Shown piece after piece: positions 24,570-32,527 of a DNA stretch of 64,000 bases. The notes under the pieces are model-generated. The model had not been told where the DNA came from. It did not search any database and saw nothing but the letters and a program-made list of their open reading frames with translations. The stretch's first letter is position 1; every line of letters starts with the position of its first letter. The DNA comes from Achromobacter deleyi (GTDB lineage Bacteria > Pseudomonadota > Gammaproteobacteria > Burkholderiales > Burkholderiaceae_B), in contig NZ_CP065997.1 in the NCBI RefSeq assembly GCF_016127315.1, positions 6,138,001 through 6,202,000 of the forward strand, read 5' to 3'. The position numbers were made by a program, and so were the translations under genes.

Positions 24570-27383
24570 ATGTCCGCTACTTCCCTCGCATCACCGACCA
24601 CCCGCCCCGTCCACCCGCGCACGCGGCGTCCATCGCGCCAATTCACGCTGAATCTCACGCTGCTATGCCTGCTGGCCGCTTTCGCGCCGCTACGTGCCGG
24701 CCATGCGCAAACGCCACCGGCATCCCTGGCCGCCAGCACCTTGCAGGTGGACATCCCGGCCGGTCCGCTGGCCAATGTGCTGAACCAGTTTGCGCAGGCG
24801 ACCGACGTCAGCCTGTCGTTCGACGCATCCCTGCTGGCGGGAAAGGAATCCGCCGGGCTGCGCGGCAGCTTTGACGTGGAGACGGGTTTCCGCCGCATCC
24901 TGCAAGACAGCGGCTTCGAAGCGGTAGCGCGCGCGCCGGGACGCTACATGCTGCGCGGCTTGCCGAAGGCGGCGGATGCGCGGGGCTCGGGTTCGGACTC
25001 GTCGGACGTGACCCAGCTGAACGCCGTCACCGTCAGCGGCTACCGCGAAGGCGACGCGCCCAACCGGGGCTACACCGTCAGCAGCACCTCCAGCGCCACC
25101 AAGCTCGACCTGGCGCCGAAGGAGACGCCGCAGAGCATCACGACGTTCACGGCGCAGCAGATCCAGGATCAGGGCTTGTTGACGGTGGGCGAAGTGCTGG
25201 ACCAGACGCCGGGGATCACGCTGATCACCGCCGGGGTGGCGGGGGCCGGCAACCAGCCGATCTTTTCGCGCACCTTCCCGGTCACGTCGGTGCAGATGGA
25301 CGGCGTCATGGCCAGCAGCTACATCCTGTCGGGCCGTGCGGATGGCAACATCGGGCTGCAGGACTCCTTCCTCTACGAGCGCATCGATATCCTGCGCGGC
25401 TCCACCAGCCTGACCGGCGGCGAGGGCGACGCCTCGGCCAGCCTGAACTTCGTGCGCAAGCATCCCTACCTGGACCGCCACCTGTCGGCGAACCTGAAAT
25501 ACGGCAGCTGGAACAATCGCCGCGCCGAGCTGGACTTTTCCACGCCGATCAATGATCGGCTTCGGGTGCGGCTTGCGGCGGCCATGCAGAAGGGCAACCA
25601 CTGGGTCGAGCGGGTCAAGAGCGACCGCTCGGCGGTGTCGCTGATCGGGGACCTGGACGTGACCGAGAACAATCGTATCAGCGCCGGGGTGACGCAATTC
25701 GACTTCAAGCTGGACGGGGCCTCGCCGCATGGCGTAGCGCGGTTTTCGGAGGTGTACAACAATAGGTTTACAAAAAACGAAATCAAATATCTGCCCGAGG
25801 GCCTGCGCGACCTGCCGCCAGGCACCACCATCTTGCCGACGACCGGCGTTGCGCGCAGCTTCAACAACGCCACCCCGTGGTCGCGCACCCATCGCGCCTA
25901 CACCAATCTGTTCCTGACCTGGGATCATGATTTCAACGACGACTGGTCCTTCAATGCGAGCTACAACCATGCCAGCAACAAGGACGATATCCTGTACGGG
26001 GAAATGGGCAGCGCGTTTTACGTGCCGCAGGCGGCGGCCGATTACGCGCCGGGCGGCATCGCCAGTTACGTGGCGCGGCGCGACAATGATGTGAACATCG
26101 TCAACGCCGTGGACGTCCACCTGAAAGGCCGTATCGAGGTGCTGGGCCGGACGCAGGAATTCGTCGTGGGCGCCAATGCCTATAACACGCATCACATGAG
26201 GTATGGCGGTTATGCCAGTTACGGGACAACGGACTATCCGTATCTCGGGCTCAACCCGTGCAGCCGCTGGGGTAATTTAAATCGGTGCGACCCCCCCCAA
26301 AAAAACCCACTAAATACGATATCGAGCGGCATTCCCATCGACAGCATTGCCTCCAGACCTCCAGAGGATTGGGGCATCCTTTGGGGGGATGATAGTAGTG
26401 GCCGCAATATGTACCGCTCAGTAGAACGATACCTCACCACGTATCGGCAGACCGGATACTACTTCAGCAGCCATTTGCGCCCCATGGAGCGCGTGCACCT
26501 GATCCTGGGCGGCCGCTGGGCCAAGGATGAAAAGAGGGATGCCGGAACTGACTGTTTCGAAGAGGGGCGCTGCTCCAATTATGAGACCACGGCCCCGCTC
26601 ACCAACCCTGTGCTGCGCCCGAAATTCCTGCCCTATGGCGGCCTGATCGTCGAACTGACGCCGCAGATCAACGCCTACTACGGCTATGCCACGTCCTACG
26701 TGCGCGACCCCCAATACAACGGCGAAAATGGCGGCACCAGCCTCCAGACCGGGGCCTATCTGCCGCCGGTGCGCTCGGTCACGGAGGAAGGCGGCGTCAA
26801 GGGCGCGTTCTTCGATGACCGGCTCAATGTCGCGGCCTCGTATTTCCGGATGACACAGAAGGACTTCCCCAGCCAAAGCTACGATCCCAATGCCCCGACC
26901 ACCAACAACAAGGGCTGGCGCGTCTATGGCTGGGAGTTCAACGCCACCGGCGCCATCACCAAGGACTGGAACATCGCGCTGGGCTATGTAAAGCAAAAGC
27001 AGATCCTGCCGCCCTACGAGGGCGAAGTCATGTTCTCCGCCGTGGACGACCTGACCGGCAGCTATCGCGCCCCCGAGAAGTCCCTCAAGCTGTTCACCAC
27101 CTACCGCCTCAAGCGCCTGACCTTGGGCGCGGGTGTGCGCTGGCAAAGCGCCACGCAGTCCGCGTGGATTCCCATGGACACGCGGAAGCGCAAACAGGAC
27201 TGGATGATGAAGCAGGATGCCTACTATCTGGTGGACCTGATGGCGCGCTACCAGATCGACCAGCGTTTCGCCGTGCAGTTGAACGTCAACAACGTGTTCG
27301 ACAAGATCTATTACCAGCATGAGCGGTCCCTGAATTCTGGCGCGCCGCGCAATGCGCTGTTGACTCTGAGCTACCGCTTGTGA
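24570..27383 (+). CDS. TonB-dependent receptor with N-terminal STN signalling domain (siderophore-receptor type)
   Basis: A 937-residue outer-membrane transducer. A signal peptide ends near AGHAQ (about 47). The STN domain (about 60-130) contains VDIPAGPLANVLNQFAQATD and meets FecR. A TonB-box-like NAVTVSG lies near 153. The plug domain contains ETPQSITTFTAQQIQDQG and ILRGSTSLTGGEGDASA. The 22-strand barrel ends LLTLSYRL. Overall it resembles FpvA/FhuE-type ferric-siderophore receptors rather than classical heme receptors. Two predicted surface-loop regions carry Cys pairs (NPCSRWGNLNRCD and DCFEEGRCSNYE). The first overlaps a lower-GC patch with a C8A7 tract. The gene sits between fecIR and the secreted protein/Slam pair, which suggests that it imports the cargo of that secreted protein. 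Confidence 0.93.
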   Translation: MSATSLASPTTRPVHPRTRRPSRQFTLNLTLLCLLAAFAPLRAGHAQTPPASLAASTLQVDIPAGPLANVLNQFAQATDVSLSFDASLLAGKESAGLRGSFDVETGFRRILQDSGFEAVARAPGRYMLRGLPKAADARGSGSDSSDVTQLNAVTVSGYREGDAPNRGYTVSSTSSATKLDLAPKETPQSITTFTAQQIQDQGLLTVGEVLDQTPGITLITAGVAGAGNQPIFSRTFPVTSVQMDGVMASSYILSGRADGNIGLQDSFLYERIDILRGSTSLTGGEGDASASLNFVRKHPYLDRHLSANLKYGSWNNRRAELDFSTPINDRLRVRLAAAMQKGNHWVERVKSDRSAVSLIGDLDVTENNRISAGVTQFDFKLDGASPHGVARFSEVYNNRFTKNEIKYLPEGLRDLPPGTTILPTTGVARSFNNATPWSRTHRAYTNLFLTWDHDFNDDWSFNASYNHASNKDDILYGEMGSAFYVPQAAADYAPGGIASYVARRDNDVNIVNAVDVHLKGRIEVLGRTQEFVVGANAYNTHHMRYGGYASYGTTDYPYLGLNPCSRWGNLNRCDPPQKNPLNTISSGIPIDSIASRPPEDWGILWGDDSSGRNMYRSVERYLTTYRQTGYYFSSHLRPMERVHLILGGRWAKDEKRDAGTDCFEEGRCSNYETTAPLTNPVLRPKFLPYGGLIVELTPQINAYYGYATSYVRDPQYNGENGGTSLQTGAYLPPVRSVTEEGGVKGAFFDDRLNVAASYFRMTQKDFPSQSYDPNAPTTNNKGWRVYGWEFNATGAITKDWNIALGYVKQKQILPPYEGEVMFSAVDDLTGSYRAPEKSLKLFTTYRLKRLTLGAGVRWQSATQSAWIPMDTRKRKQDWMMKQDAYYLVDLMARYQIDQRFAVQLNVNNVFDKIYYQHERSLNSGAPRNALLTLSYRL
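26291..26305 (+). repeat. Adjacent C8 and A7 homopolymer tracts inside the receptor gene
   Basis: Eight C followed directly by seven A, read in frame as Asp-Pro-Pro-Gln-Lys-Asn. Gain or loss of one base would frameshift the receptor in its barrel domain. The copy seen here is in frame (ON). Confidence 0.85.
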
Positions 27384-27452
27384 GTGATCGAGCCAATCCT
27401 TCTACAGCCCGCAAGGAAAACCCATGCAGATACAAATTTTTCGGGCCAACCC

Positions 27453-27483
27453 TTGCACTTTCGCGGGCCGTCGCGTGTCCTCG
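27453..27483 (+). promoter_or_regulatory. Candidate FecI-type sigma promoter of the secreted-protein gene
   Basis: TTGCACTTT and CGTCGCGTGTCCTCG separated by seven bases, matching the receptor box at 24458-24488 at 26 of 31 positions. It lies 143 bp before the ATG of the secreted protein, leaving a long 5' leader. Confidence 0.6.
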
Positions 27484-27626
27484 GTAGTGTGGGCACTGAC
27501 TGGACCGGATTTCCTTGAATGTTCCGGAAACGCCGTCGGGCAGTGAATTCACGTCCCCCAGGACCAACCCGGTTGTTCCTTGGTTGCCACTGGGATTTCT
27601 TACCCTCCTTTTTCAAGGAAATGATC

Positions 27627-28520
27627 ATGAACAGACTCACCCAGATCTCCGCCGCGCTGCTTCTGGCCGGCTTTGCCGGCGCCGCCTCCGCCGGATGGAA
27701 CCAGTTGGACCTCAACCAGCCCAGCAACCTGGAAGGTCAGACAGACGTGGTCTACCAGGGTTCGTTCAACTACAACGGCCAGACCTACGGCCCGTCCACC
27801 GCCGTGGCCGCGCCCACCCAGGCCAGCGCCGGAATCGCCAACGTGTTCGACCTGAACGCCCTGCAAGCCTTCACCCTGTACGGCAAGAACGGCCCCGGCG
27901 GCACGGGCCACAACGATGACTTGAGCCTGACTTCCAACGACAGTTCCTCGGCCGCTGGCGTCAAGACGCCGGTGGTCTACCGTGTGTACCGCCAGAACTA
28001 TTCGGCAGCGGTGGTCAACCTGGCGCGCGGCACCGAGGCCCGCCATTTCGTCAAGAGCATCGTCGGCGACCGGACCGCGCCGGGCACGTTGGTGAACGGC
28101 ACGTACAACTACGCCGGGGTGACCTTCTCCAACTTCCCGCGCGGCATGTTCGACTATCAGGTCACGGTGACCGGGCCGAGCGCGGCCACGGGAGAGGGAT
28201 CGTTCTCGCTGGACGGCATCAAGATTCCGGCCAGGATTTCGCCGACCGCCAAGGATATCGTCTTCAACATCGACGATGGCAAGCTGGATCAGACGGCCCT
28301 GGCCGCGACCGATAACGGGTTGGTCTTCAAGGGGTCGGTGACGGTCAACAGCGCGGATGTCAGCAATCCGGAGGCATGGAAAGAAATCAACAAAGGACCG
28401 CAAGGTACGCCAGAGTACGCCCTGACCCTGTTCGGCCCGAACGGCGCGGAAATCGCCGGCGCCATCACCGGCCTGCCGGATCGTATCGGCGGCGTGGCCG
28501 TCATCGGCGCCAAGCAGTAA
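27627..28520 (+). CDS. Secreted Slam-dependent, hemophilin/TbpB-barrel-like protein (type XI secretion cargo)
   Basis: 297 residues. A Sec signal MNRLTQISAALLLAGFAGAA is cleaved near ASA-G and there is no lipobox Cys, so the protein should be soluble. The N-terminal half (about 23-180) would be a ligand-binding handle domain. The C-terminal third has beta-strand repeats ending in LTLFGPNGAEIAGAI and IGGVAVIGAKQ. This pattern closes the eight-stranded barrel of TbpB, factor-H-binding protein and hemophilins, which is the part recognised by Slam. The mature protein has very few His (GTGHNDD, EARHFVK), possible heme ligands. Next to a DUF560 gene and a TonB receptor it resembles the HphA-type hemophore systems. 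The ligand is not known: heme is the first guess, and another metal chelate is possible because the receptor is of siderophore type. AAGGAA six bases before 27627 sets the start. Confidence 0.72.
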   Translation: MNRLTQISAALLLAGFAGAASAGWNQLDLNQPSNLEGQTDVVYQGSFNYNGQTYGPSTAVAAPTQASAGIANVFDLNALQAFTLYGKNGPGGTGHNDDLSLTSNDSSSAAGVKTPVVYRVYRQNYSAAVVNLARGTEARHFVKSIVGDRTAPGTLVNGTYNYAGVTFSNFPRGMFDYQVTVTGPSAATGEGSFSLDGIKIPARISPTAKDIVFNIDDGKLDQTALAATDNGLVFKGSVTVNSADVSNPEAWKEINKGPQGTPEYALTLFGPNGAEIAGAITGLPDRIGGVAVIGAKQ

Positions 28521-28583
28521 ACACCGTGGCAAAGCCGGATCAGGGATTTTCATTTAATAGATATCAATCTCACTTGCACTTCT

Positions 28584-28599
28584 ATTTGAAATTTCAAAT
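28584..28599. promoter_or_regulatory. 16-bp perfect palindrome upstream of the Slam gene
   Basis: ATTTGAAATTTCAAAT is a perfect palindrome in an AT-rich island. It is preceded at 28574-28581 by TTGCACTT, the upstream half of the two sigma boxes, but without the downstream CGTGTCC half. It may be an operator or part of a separate promoter for the Slam gene. Confidence 0.45.
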
Positions 28600-28626
28600 T
28601 CCCTGACCGCCGGTCTCGCCCATCAC

Positions 28627-28658
28627 GGACTGCAAGGAGTTTTCCTTGCAGTCCTTTT
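28627..28658 (+). terminator. Strong intrinsic terminator between the secreted-protein and Slam genes
   Basis: Perfect 12-bp stem GGACTGCAAGGA/TCCTTGCAGTCC, a 4-nt loop and TTTT. It lies 106 bp after the secreted-protein stop and 36 bp before the preferred Slam start. Read-through would give little Slam relative to cargo. Confidence 0.85.
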
Positions 28659-28693
28659 GCCTATCTCTCTTCACCGCCGCATCCGGGAGACCC

Positions 28694-30220
28694 GTGCCCC
28701 CTCGTCCTCCGCGCCACCCCGTGCATTTCGCCGCGCCCGCGCTCATCCTCGCGCTGCTCACCCTGGGCCTGCCACCCGTCCTCCAGGCCCAACCCGCCGC
28801 GCCGCTCCCCGCCACCCTGCCCGCCCCCGTCCGCCCCTTGGAGCCGGACACCCCCGCCCTACCGCCCCCGCCGCGCCCCACCCCCGCCATCACGCACCGC
28901 CAGCCCGCCCAGCCCGCGAATCCACCGCTGGAACTGACCGACCAGGACCTGGCCCACAACCTCAAGCTGACCGAACGCATCCTCAACCAGGCCATGCTGC
29001 AGGAAGACTGGAGCACCTTGCGCCGGGTGATGCGCTTCTACCCGTGGATGGCCGGCGTCGACCCGATCCTGCGCGACTACGTCCATGGCGCCCTGCTGCG
29101 CCACGACGGGCGGCTGGCCGAGGCCATCGCGCTTTACCGCCAGTTGATCGCGCAGCATCCCGACCTGGACTACGTGCGGCTGGAATTGGGCACCCTGTTG
29201 ATGGAGGACCGCCAATTCGCGCAGTCCGACGCCGAACTGGCCGACCTGCGCCTGGCATCGCTGGAGCCGGCGGCGCAGCGCAGCGTGATGCAGTACCGGC
29301 AGGCGCTGGCGCAGCAGCGCCGCTGGAATTTCCGCCTGGGCGCGGGCACCGTCTACAGCGACAACGTCAACTCGGCCAACCGCGATCCGATGTTGTATCT
29401 GCCGGTCGCGACGCGGCGCGGGCCACTGTGGGTGCCGTTCGCCAAGAGCCGGGATGCCCTGCCCAAATCGGATTGGGGCTTGAAGTACAGCGGCGGCGCC
29501 AATGTCGAGCGCAATCTCGGCGGACATCACTACTACACGCTGGGCGCGGATATCGATGGCACCGCCTACCGCATGCAGCGCGACTACAGCGACCGCGCCC
29601 TGACCCTGCGCGGCGGCTACAAGTGGCAGGACGCCACGCGTTGGTTCGCCGCGACGCCGCAGGCGGGCCGCAGCTGGATGGGCAGCCGGCGCTACAGCCA
29701 CAACCACGGCATGAGCCTGGAATACGGCTGGCGGCCAACGCCCGGGTGGCAATTGATGGGAGCCTGGCTATGGCTAAAGCGCGGCTATGACGACCGCGCC
29801 TACGCCGCCTACGACGGCCACCTGGACGTGCTGTCGTTGACGGCGATCCGCATCTTCTCGCCGGCGCTGCTGGCCTACGGCAGCGTTGGCCTGCAGCGCG
29901 AGGCGGTGGCGGCGGGCGAGTACGGCTATCGCTTCCCCTGGGCGCAGCTCGGCGTGGTCAAGACCTTCGGGCGGATGCTCGGCGCGCGCTTGAGCGCCCG
30001 CTACGGCCAACAGTCGTATAAGGCGCCCTACGCCCTGTTCCTGAACCAGCGGCGACACGATCATGAATTGCGCGTGGACGCTTCGGTCTGGACGCCGGAT
30101 TTCACGATCGCCGGCCTCGAACCGAAGCTGAACCTCAGCTACCTCAAGGTCACCAGCGACTTGCCCATGTATGCGCGGGACAGGACCGAGGTCAGCCTGA
30201 TGTTGGAGAAACGGTTCTGA
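28694..30220 (+). CDS. Slam (DUF560) outer-membrane protein, type XI secretion system channel
   Basis: 508 residues from a GTG with GGGAG close upstream; a TTG at 28646 is in frame but lies inside the terminator stem. A hydrophobic signal ends near VLQAQP and is followed by a Pro-rich linker. The periplasmic TPR-like domain (about 55-190) contains YVHGALLRHDGRLAEAIALY and RLELGTLLMEDRQFAQSDAE. The C-terminal DUF560 beta-barrel begins near FRLGAGTVYSDNVNSANR and ends EVSLMLEKRF with a terminal Phe. This is the layout of Slam proteins that move TbpB-barrel cargo across the outer membrane. The cargo is almost certainly the preceding gene product. Confidence 0.9.
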   Translation: MPPRPPRHPVHFAAPALILALLTLGLPPVLQAQPAAPLPATLPAPVRPLEPDTPALPPPPRPTPAITHRQPAQPANPPLELTDQDLAHNLKLTERILNQAMLQEDWSTLRRVMRFYPWMAGVDPILRDYVHGALLRHDGRLAEAIALYRQLIAQHPDLDYVRLELGTLLMEDRQFAQSDAELADLRLASLEPAAQRSVMQYRQALAQQRRWNFRLGAGTVYSDNVNSANRDPMLYLPVATRRGPLWVPFAKSRDALPKSDWGLKYSGGANVERNLGGHHYYTLGADIDGTAYRMQRDYSDRALTLRGGYKWQDATRWFAATPQAGRSWMGSRRYSHNHGMSLEYGWRPTPGWQLMGAWLWLKRGYDDRAYAAYDGHLDVLSLTAIRIFSPALLAYGSVGLQREAVAAGEYGYRFPWAQLGVVKTFGRMLGARLSARYGQQSYKAPYALFLNQRRHDHELRVDASVWTPDFTIAGLEPKLNLSYLKVTSDLPMYARDRTEVSLMLEKRF

Positions 30221-30423
30221 CGGCATCCACGCCGGGTTCGGCTCAAGGTGGACGTGTTGAGCACAGCCTCCCTAACGAAGCTTGCCCGCCTGGGTTACGT
30301 TCACACATCGTGACTGGCCGTCTCACTCGACATATGTCGGCGGCCAACGCCGCCCCCTGAGCGAGGTTTCGCAAATAGGACGAAAGCCCCTGCGAAATAC
30401 GCGCTTGAGCGACCCAAATCATG

Positions 30424-30434
30424 CCCGTATCGGG
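30424..30434. promoter_or_regulatory. Possible toxin-antitoxin autoregulatory operator
   Basis: CCCGtatCGGG, a perfect 4-bp-arm inverted repeat directly upstream of the TAGGAGA ribosome site of the toxin gene. XRE antitoxins usually bind such sites. Confidence 0.35.
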
Positions 30435-30452
30435 TACATTTAGGAGACACCG

Positions 30453-30791
30453 ATGAAACGCATGCTGAAGCGAAAGCGCTTTGCCCGATGGCAGGCAGAG
30501 GAACGCCTGCCTGACGCCGCGCTCTGCATGGCAGTCAGGGCAATGGAACACGGCTTGATCGACGCCAGCCTGGGAGGCCTGCTCTACAAACAACGAGTCG
30601 CCCGGCCGGGCGGGGGCAAGAGCCATGGATATCGCGCGCTGCTTTCCGCCCGACTTGGTCACCGCTACGTGTTTCTGCATGGCTTCTCCAAGAACGATCA
30701 GGAGAACATAGCGCCGGACGAACAGAAGGCACTGCAATTCGCAGGAAGAGTGTTCCTCGATCTATCCCTGAAGCGCTATCGAAAGCGATAG
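30453..30791 (+). CDS. Type II toxin, RelE/HigB-like superfamily (COG4737-like)
   Basis: A 112-residue basic protein with the family pattern FARWQAEERLPDAALCMAVR, then MEHGLIDASLGG, KQRVARPGGGKSHGYRALL and YVFLHGFSKNDQENI. RelE-superfamily toxins cleave mRNA at the ribosome; catalytic residues are not certain for this subfamily. It has TAGGAGA eight bases before the ATG, and an in-frame Met at residue 4 is an alternative. It precedes its antitoxin, the toxin-first order seen in higBA-like modules. The position just after the Slam gene may be coincidental. Confidence 0.82.
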   Translation: MKRMLKRKRFARWQAEERLPDAALCMAVRAMEHGLIDASLGGLLYKQRVARPGGGKSHGYRALLSARLGHRYVFLHGFSKNDQENIAPDEQKALQFAGRVFLDLSLKRYRKR

Positions 30792-30818
30792 CGTCCGGCA
30801 TCTTATTGGAGATCCCTT

Positions 30819-31121
30819 GTGAGCAAGATCATTGAAGGCATCCGCGACGATCTGGCCGCGCTGCACGATGCGGGCGTAGTCAGCAAAGTCACCATGCGCG
30901 AATTCGACAGCATCTGCCCGCCGCCGGTCCGTCCCCTTGCCGCGGCCGACATCCGCCGCCTGCGCGAATCCCTGAATTTCAGCCAGCCGGTGTTCGCGTT
31001 GCACCTGCACACCACCGCCTCGACCGTGCGCAAGTGGGAACAAGGCGAAACCCGCCCCACGGGCCCGGCGCTCAAGCTGCTCAATCTGATCGCGGACAAG
31101 GGGTTGCGCGCCATCCTCTGA
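30819..31121 (+). CDS. XRE-family antitoxin of the adjacent RelE/HigB-like toxin
   Basis: 100 residues from a GTG with GGAG seven bases upstream. The C-terminal HTH (about 45-85) contains DIRRLRESLNFSQPVFALHL, then HTTASTVRKWEQGETRPTGP. The N-terminal part likely wraps the toxin. It lies 27 bp after the toxin gene, forms one operon with it and should repress it. The pattern resembles NadS/HigA-type antitoxins. Confidence 0.87.
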   Translation: MSKIIEGIRDDLAALHDAGVVSKVTMREFDSICPPPVRPLAAADIRRLRESLNFSQPVFALHLHTTASTVRKWEQGETRPTGPALKLLNLIADKGLRAIL

Positions 31122-31366
31122 TGGCACCCGCCGGCCCCTTCCCCCAAGAACAGCCGCCGGCGCCGGACAGTTTTCGCAGTCGGTGGACAGGCTGTGCAGA
31201 AAACGGATAGCCCGATACCGGCTGGGACGGGTTTTCCAGCAGTCCCGCCCGGGGCGCGGCGTTTTACTATGAGGACCATCATAAAGGCCTGCCGCGGACG
31301 TGGCAGCCAGGGGAACCGGTGGCCGTTGCCCGCCGGACATCAGGACCAGCGCAAGGAATCCCGGCC

Positions 31367-32434
31367 ATGCTGAACACGATGCAGTCCGATGCCGAGACAT
31401 CATGGCAACCCGCCGAGCCGCGCCCGGCAGGCGCAGGAACGGCCGGCGCCTCGGGATGGCGCATCGACACCATCCTGGCGACGCCGGCGCAGCAACTGTT
31501 CGCCTCGGGCGACCTGGACGAGGCGCGCGCGATGGTGGGCCGGGTGATGCGGCCGCACCACCTGGGCGTGGTGGGGTCGACGCAGCGCCTGAACGCGCGC
31601 ATGCACCACCAGCCGCTGGGCGAGGTATCGCTGAACCGGCTGCGCTACGGCGCGAACGTCGAGATCCGGCCGGGGCCGCTGGAGGACTTCTTCCTGGTGC
31701 AGATGCCGCTGTCGGGCACCGCCCTGATCGAAAGCGGGCCGCAGCGGGTGGATTCGACGCCGGACGTGGCGTCGGTGGTCAGCCCGGACGACGACCTGGC
31801 GATGCATTGGGCCGACGACAACGACCAGTTCATGTTGCGCGTGGGCCGCTCGCTGCTGGAGCGCACGCTGGTGGGCCACCTGGGCTGTACGCTGGAGCGG
31901 CCGCTGCGCTTCCAGCTGGGGTTCCGCTGGCGCGAGTGTCCGGCCTGGCGCTGCCTGATGGCATACCTGCTGGATTGTTCATCGCAGCATGCGGATCTGG
32001 CCGAGCACAAGCTGATCGTGCACCAGATGGAACAGCTGGTGGCGGCGACGCTGCTGTCCACCCTGCCCCACAACTACAGCGCCACGCCGGCGGGCCGGCG
32101 CGGCGCGGTGCTGCCGCGCCACGTGCGCTGCGTGCAGGATTATCTGCAGGCGCATGCGCATGAACCGGTCAGCGCCGAACAACTGGCGCGCATCGCGGGG
32201 GTCAGCGTGCGCAGCCTGTATGCGGGCTTCAAGGAATTCCTGGGAATCAGCCCCATGCATTATCTGCGCGACCTGCGCATGGAGCGGGCACGCGCCGAGC
32301 TGGTGGCGGGCGAATGCCAGAACGTCGCGGGCGTGGCGCTGCGCTGGGGTTTCGCCCACCTGGGGCGCTTCAGCGCCAGCTACAAGGCGCGCTATGGCGA
32401 AAGCCCCAGCCAGAGCGTGCGGCGGCACGGCTGA
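31367..32434 (+). CDS. AraC-family regulator with an AraC_binding_2-type ligand domain
   Basis: 355 residues from the ATG at 31367, which has AAGGAA about ten bases upstream. The N-terminal domain (about 40-200) has the pattern MHHQPLGEVSLNRLRYGANVEI and FFLVQMPLSGTALIESGPQ (quoted in parts) seen in regulators of aromatic degradation. The C-terminal double HTH contains VSAEQLARIAGVSVRSLYAG and VAGVALRWGFAHLGRFSASY. Such regulators often activate mono- and dioxygenase genes in response to aromatic compounds. The StyA-like operon 2 to 6 kb downstream is a plausible, unproven target. Confidence 0.87.
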   Translation: MLNTMQSDAETSWQPAEPRPAGAGTAGASGWRIDTILATPAQQLFASGDLDEARAMVGRVMRPHHLGVVGSTQRLNARMHHQPLGEVSLNRLRYGANVEIRPGPLEDFFLVQMPLSGTALIESGPQRVDSTPDVASVVSPDDDLAMHWADDNDQFMLRVGRSLLERTLVGHLGCTLERPLRFQLGFRWRECPAWRCLMAYLLDCSSQHADLAEHKLIVHQMEQLVAATLLSTLPHNYSATPAGRRGAVLPRHVRCVQDYLQAHAHEPVSAEQLARIAGVSVRSLYAGFKEFLGISPMHYLRDLRMERARAELVAGECQNVAGVALRWGFAHLGRFSASYKARYGESPSQSVRRHG

Positions 32435-32527
32435 AGCGGCAACATCAACCGCACGCGCGGGACCTTCGGTTCAAACCACCGTGGGGAGAGCCCATCGCAG
32501 ACGATCATCCGCGCGCGCTGAATGCGT

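Noticed and set aside
28646..28693. TTG start for the Slam gene
   Set aside because: It lies inside the stem of the terminator and would give a poor leader before the signal peptide; the GTG at 28694 has a ribosome site and a normal signal.
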